A DNA stretch of 7,167 nt from Candidatus Equinaster intestinalis. GTDB lineage: Bacteria; Bacillota_A; Clostridia; Oscillospirales; Acutalibacteraceae. Location of the stretch: assembly GCA_018065375.1 (NCBI GenBank), contig JAGHTJ010000152.1:1-7167 (forward strand). Reading direction: 5' to 3'. Made by a program: the position numbers and the translations under genes. The notes under the pieces were generated by a model. The model was not told the DNA's origin, did no database searches, and was given only the letters and a program-made list of their open reading frames with translations. The first letter of the stretch is position 1. Every line of letters begins with the position of its first letter. Positions 5,213 to 7,167 of this stretch are shown here, one piece after another.

Positions 5213-7167
5213 ATGGCAAAACAGGAAAAGGTTTATTGGCCCGAAACAGAAAATACAAATATTGTCCCCGTTGAGATAGTTGACGAAGTTAAGGGAAGCA
5301 TGCTGCAGTACGGTATGTCGGTTATTGTCGGCCGTGCACTGCCCGATGTTCGTGACGGACTCAAGCCCGTTCACCGCCGCATACTTTACACTATGTATGA
5401 AAACGGCCTTACCCCCGATAAGGCTTACCGTAAGTGCGCCGATACCGTTGGCTCGGTTTTGGGCAGATACCATCCGCACGGCGACTCTTCGGTTTACGAT
5501 GCAATGGTAAGAATGGCGCAGGATTTTTCTTTGCGCTATCCGCTTATAGACGGACACGGCAACTTCGGTAATATCGACGGTTATCCCCCGGCGGCTTACC
5601 GTTATACCGAGTCTAAAATGAACAGGCTTTCGGTAAATATGCTCGACGATATTGATAAGGATACCGTTGATTTTGTTCCCAACTATGATGACCGACTCAA
5701 AGAGCCGGTAGTTCTGCCCGTTCGTTTCCCGCAGCTTTTGGTAAACGGCTCATCGGGTATTGCTTTCGGTATGGCTACCGAAATTCCGCCCCATAATTTA
5801 GGCGAGGTTATTGACGGTATGTGCTGCCTTATCGATAACCCCGATGCCGATGTTGCCGAGCTTTGCGAGTATATAAAGGGCCCCGATTTCCCGACAGGCG
5901 GCCTCATTATGGGCAGAGCGGGTATCAGGGCTACCTATGCTACGGGCAGGGGCAAAATAATTATGCGCGGCAAAGCCGAAATTGAGGAGACCTCCGGGGG
6001 ACGCTTCCGCATAGTTATAACCGAGATACCCTATAAGATTAAAAAGAAAGATTTAGTAAAGAAAATCTACGATTTGGCTGCCGATAAGAGAATAGAGGGA
6101 ATAGACGATGTTGTTGACTATTCCTCAAAGCGAGACGGCGGTATCAGAATAGTAGTTGACATCAAGCGCGATGCCAATCCGCAGGTAGTGCTAAATAAAC
6201 TTTATTCCTACACCGATTTGCAAACCACATTCGGCGCTATATTGCTCGCGATTGTGGACGGCAAGCCGAAAGTTTTAACCTTAAAGGAAATGCTGCAGAG
6301 CAGTATTGATTTCCAGTGCGAGATAATCGAGCGCCGCACCCGCTTTGAAATGAACAAGGCGAAAGAGCGCGCCCATATTCTTGAGGGACTTAAAACGGCA
6401 CTCGATTTTATCGATGAGGTTGTAAACATTATCCGCACGAGCAAAACCATACCCGAAAGTAAGGAAAGACTTTCCGAGAGATTCGGTCTTGACGATGCGC
6501 AGACTACCGCTATCGTTCAGATGCAGCTCGGTAAGCTCGCAGGTCTCGAAAAGCAGAAAATCGAGGATGAGTTAAAGGAAAAGCTTGCATTTATTAAAGA
6601 ATGCGAGGAAATTCTTGCCGACCACGCAAAGGTTCTCGATATAGTTAAAACCGAGTCGCTCAATCTCCGCGATAAGTATGCCGATGACCGCAGGACCGAA
6701 ATCACCGCCGTTTCGGGCGAGGTTGATATTGAAGACCTTATTCCCGAAGAGGAATGTGTAATAACCAAAACGGTTAACGGTTATATTAAGCGTGTACCCG
6801 CGAGTGAGTACAGCGTTCAGAACCGCGGCGGCAGGGGCGTTAAGGGCCTTACCACCCGCGAGGACGATGTAACCGAGAATATGTTTGTTTGCTCCTCGCA
6901 CGATTATATTATGATGTTCACTAACTTAGGCAGAGTTTACCGCCTTAAGGCGTATGAGCTGCCCGAGGGTACCCGCACCTCAAAGGGTATGAATGTTATA
7001 AATATAGTTCCCCTGCAGGAAAACGAGAAAATCACAATCGTTCTGCCCTGCCCCGAAATTGACGGCGAGCAGTTTATCTGCATGGGCACCAAAAACGGCA
7101 CTATCAAGCGCACGAGTATGGACGACTTTAAGAATACGAGAAAAACGGGTATTATCGCCCTCGCGCT
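5213..7167 (+). CDS. gyrA: DNA gyrase subunit A, N-terminal three-quarters (runs off the window)
   Basis: GyrA cuts and rejoins DNA in the gyrase complex. The frame is open from the ATG at 5213 to the end of the window, giving 651 full codons of an expected 820-850. The ATG is preceded by AAAGGGGA (5196-5203) and lies 18 nt after the gyrB stop, so the two are surely co-expressed. Seen in order: SVIVGRALPDVRDGLKPVHRR (about 36-56); the quinolone region GRYHPHGDSSVYD (84-96), with S92 and D96 matching the drug-sensitive S83 and D87 of E. coli; catalytic Y131 in AYRYTES; GIAFGMATEIPPHN (from 182); GPDFPTGG (223-230). The C-terminal pinwheel domain begins before the GyrA box at 536-542, which reads QNRGGRG instead of the usual QRRGGRG. 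That box is needed for DNA wrapping and marks this as GyrA rather than ParC. The last blades and the stop are outside the window. Confidence 0.97.
   Translation, partial: MAKQEKVYWPETENTNIVPVEIVDEVKGSMLQYGMSVIVGRALPDVRDGLKPVHRRILYTMYENGLTPDKAYRKCADTVGSVLGRYHPHGDSSVYDAMVRMAQDFSLRYPLIDGHGNFGNIDGYPPAAYRYTESKMNRLSVNMLDDIDKDTVDFVPNYDDRLKEPVVLPVRFPQLLVNGSSGIAFGMATEIPPHNLGEVIDGMCCLIDNPDADVAELCEYIKGPDFPTGGLIMGRAGIRATYATGRGKIIMRGKAEIEETSGGRFRIVITEIPYKIKKKDLVKKIYDLAADKRIEGIDDVVDYSSKRDGGIRIVVDIKRDANPQVVLNKLYSYTDLQTTFGAILLAIVDGKPKVLTLKEMLQSSIDFQCEIIERRTRFEMNKAKERAHILEGLKTALDFIDEVVNIIRTSKTIPESKERLSERFGLDDAQTTAIVQMQLGKLAGLEKQKIEDELKEKLAFIKECEEILADHAKVLDIVKTESLNLRDKYADDRRTEITAVSGEVDIEDLIPEEECVITKTVNGYIKRVPASEYSVQNRGGRGVKGLTTREDDVTENMFVCSSHDYIMMFTNLGRVYRLKAYELPEGTRTSKGMNVINIVPLQENEKITIVLPCPEIDGEQFICMGTKNGTIKRTSMDDFKNTRKTGIIALA

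Noticed and set aside
4904..5557. Minus-strand 217-codon open frame opposite the gyrB/gyrA junction
   Set aside because: It is wholly antisense to two highly conserved genes, and its translation is rich in Cys and His like a codon shadow. No family resemblance or ribosome binding site was recognised.
3257..7167. Topoisomerase IV (parE/parC) instead of gyrase
   Set aside because: The GyrA-box version QNRGGRG in the A subunit and the position after recF/remB at the origin favour gyrase.

Overview
This is a slice of a bacterial chromosome at the replication-origin locus. All genes are on the + strand, in the order dnaA (3' end) - dnaN - rlbA/yaaA (S4 domain) - recF - remB/yaaB (DUF370) - gyrB - gyrA (5' part). 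That order is the classic Firmicutes origin cluster. Strong AAGGGAGG-type ribosome binding sites, moderate G+C and GyrB wording such as LPLWGKMLNVEK fit class Clostridia, possibly an Oscillospiraceae/Ruminococcaceae-type gut anaerobe. The family-level guess is from memory and is only an inference.

Layout: bases 1-393 encode the last 130 residues of DnaA, mostly the DNA-binding domain. Bases 394-604 are the only real gap: 211 bp at about 25% G+C by hand count. It holds repeated TTATTAAC-type motifs, two inverted repeats, a short GC-rich patch and the dnaN ribosome binding site. It is a candidate oriC or DNA-unwinding segment, though it has no canonical TTATCCACA box. From 605 onward the genes are packed almost without gaps: a 1-nt overlap (dnaN/rlbA), a 4-nt overlap (rlbA/recF), a 0-nt junction (recF/remB), then 23-nt and 18-nt gaps before gyrB and gyrA. 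The window ends inside gyrA, after 651 complete codons.

The genes form one chromosome-maintenance unit: initiator (DnaA), sliding clamp (DnaN), gap repair and recombination mediator (RecF), a small S4 RNA-binding-type protein, a RemB-type regulator, and both gyrase subunits. The most notable non-genic element is a perfect 16-bp palindrome at 1878-1893, TGTTTCACGTGAAACA. It matches the ParB/Spo0J centromere site parS at every position, is written into the last codons of rlbA, and lies just upstream of recF. The origin cluster therefore appears to carry its own ParB loading site.

I see no mobile element, CRISPR array, tRNA or rRNA, and no accessory or novel gene system; this is a conserved housekeeping region. 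The points worth following up are the embedded parS, a DnaA DNA-binding domain with changed contact residues next to non-canonical box-like repeats, and a Trp at a quinolone-pocket position of GyrB.
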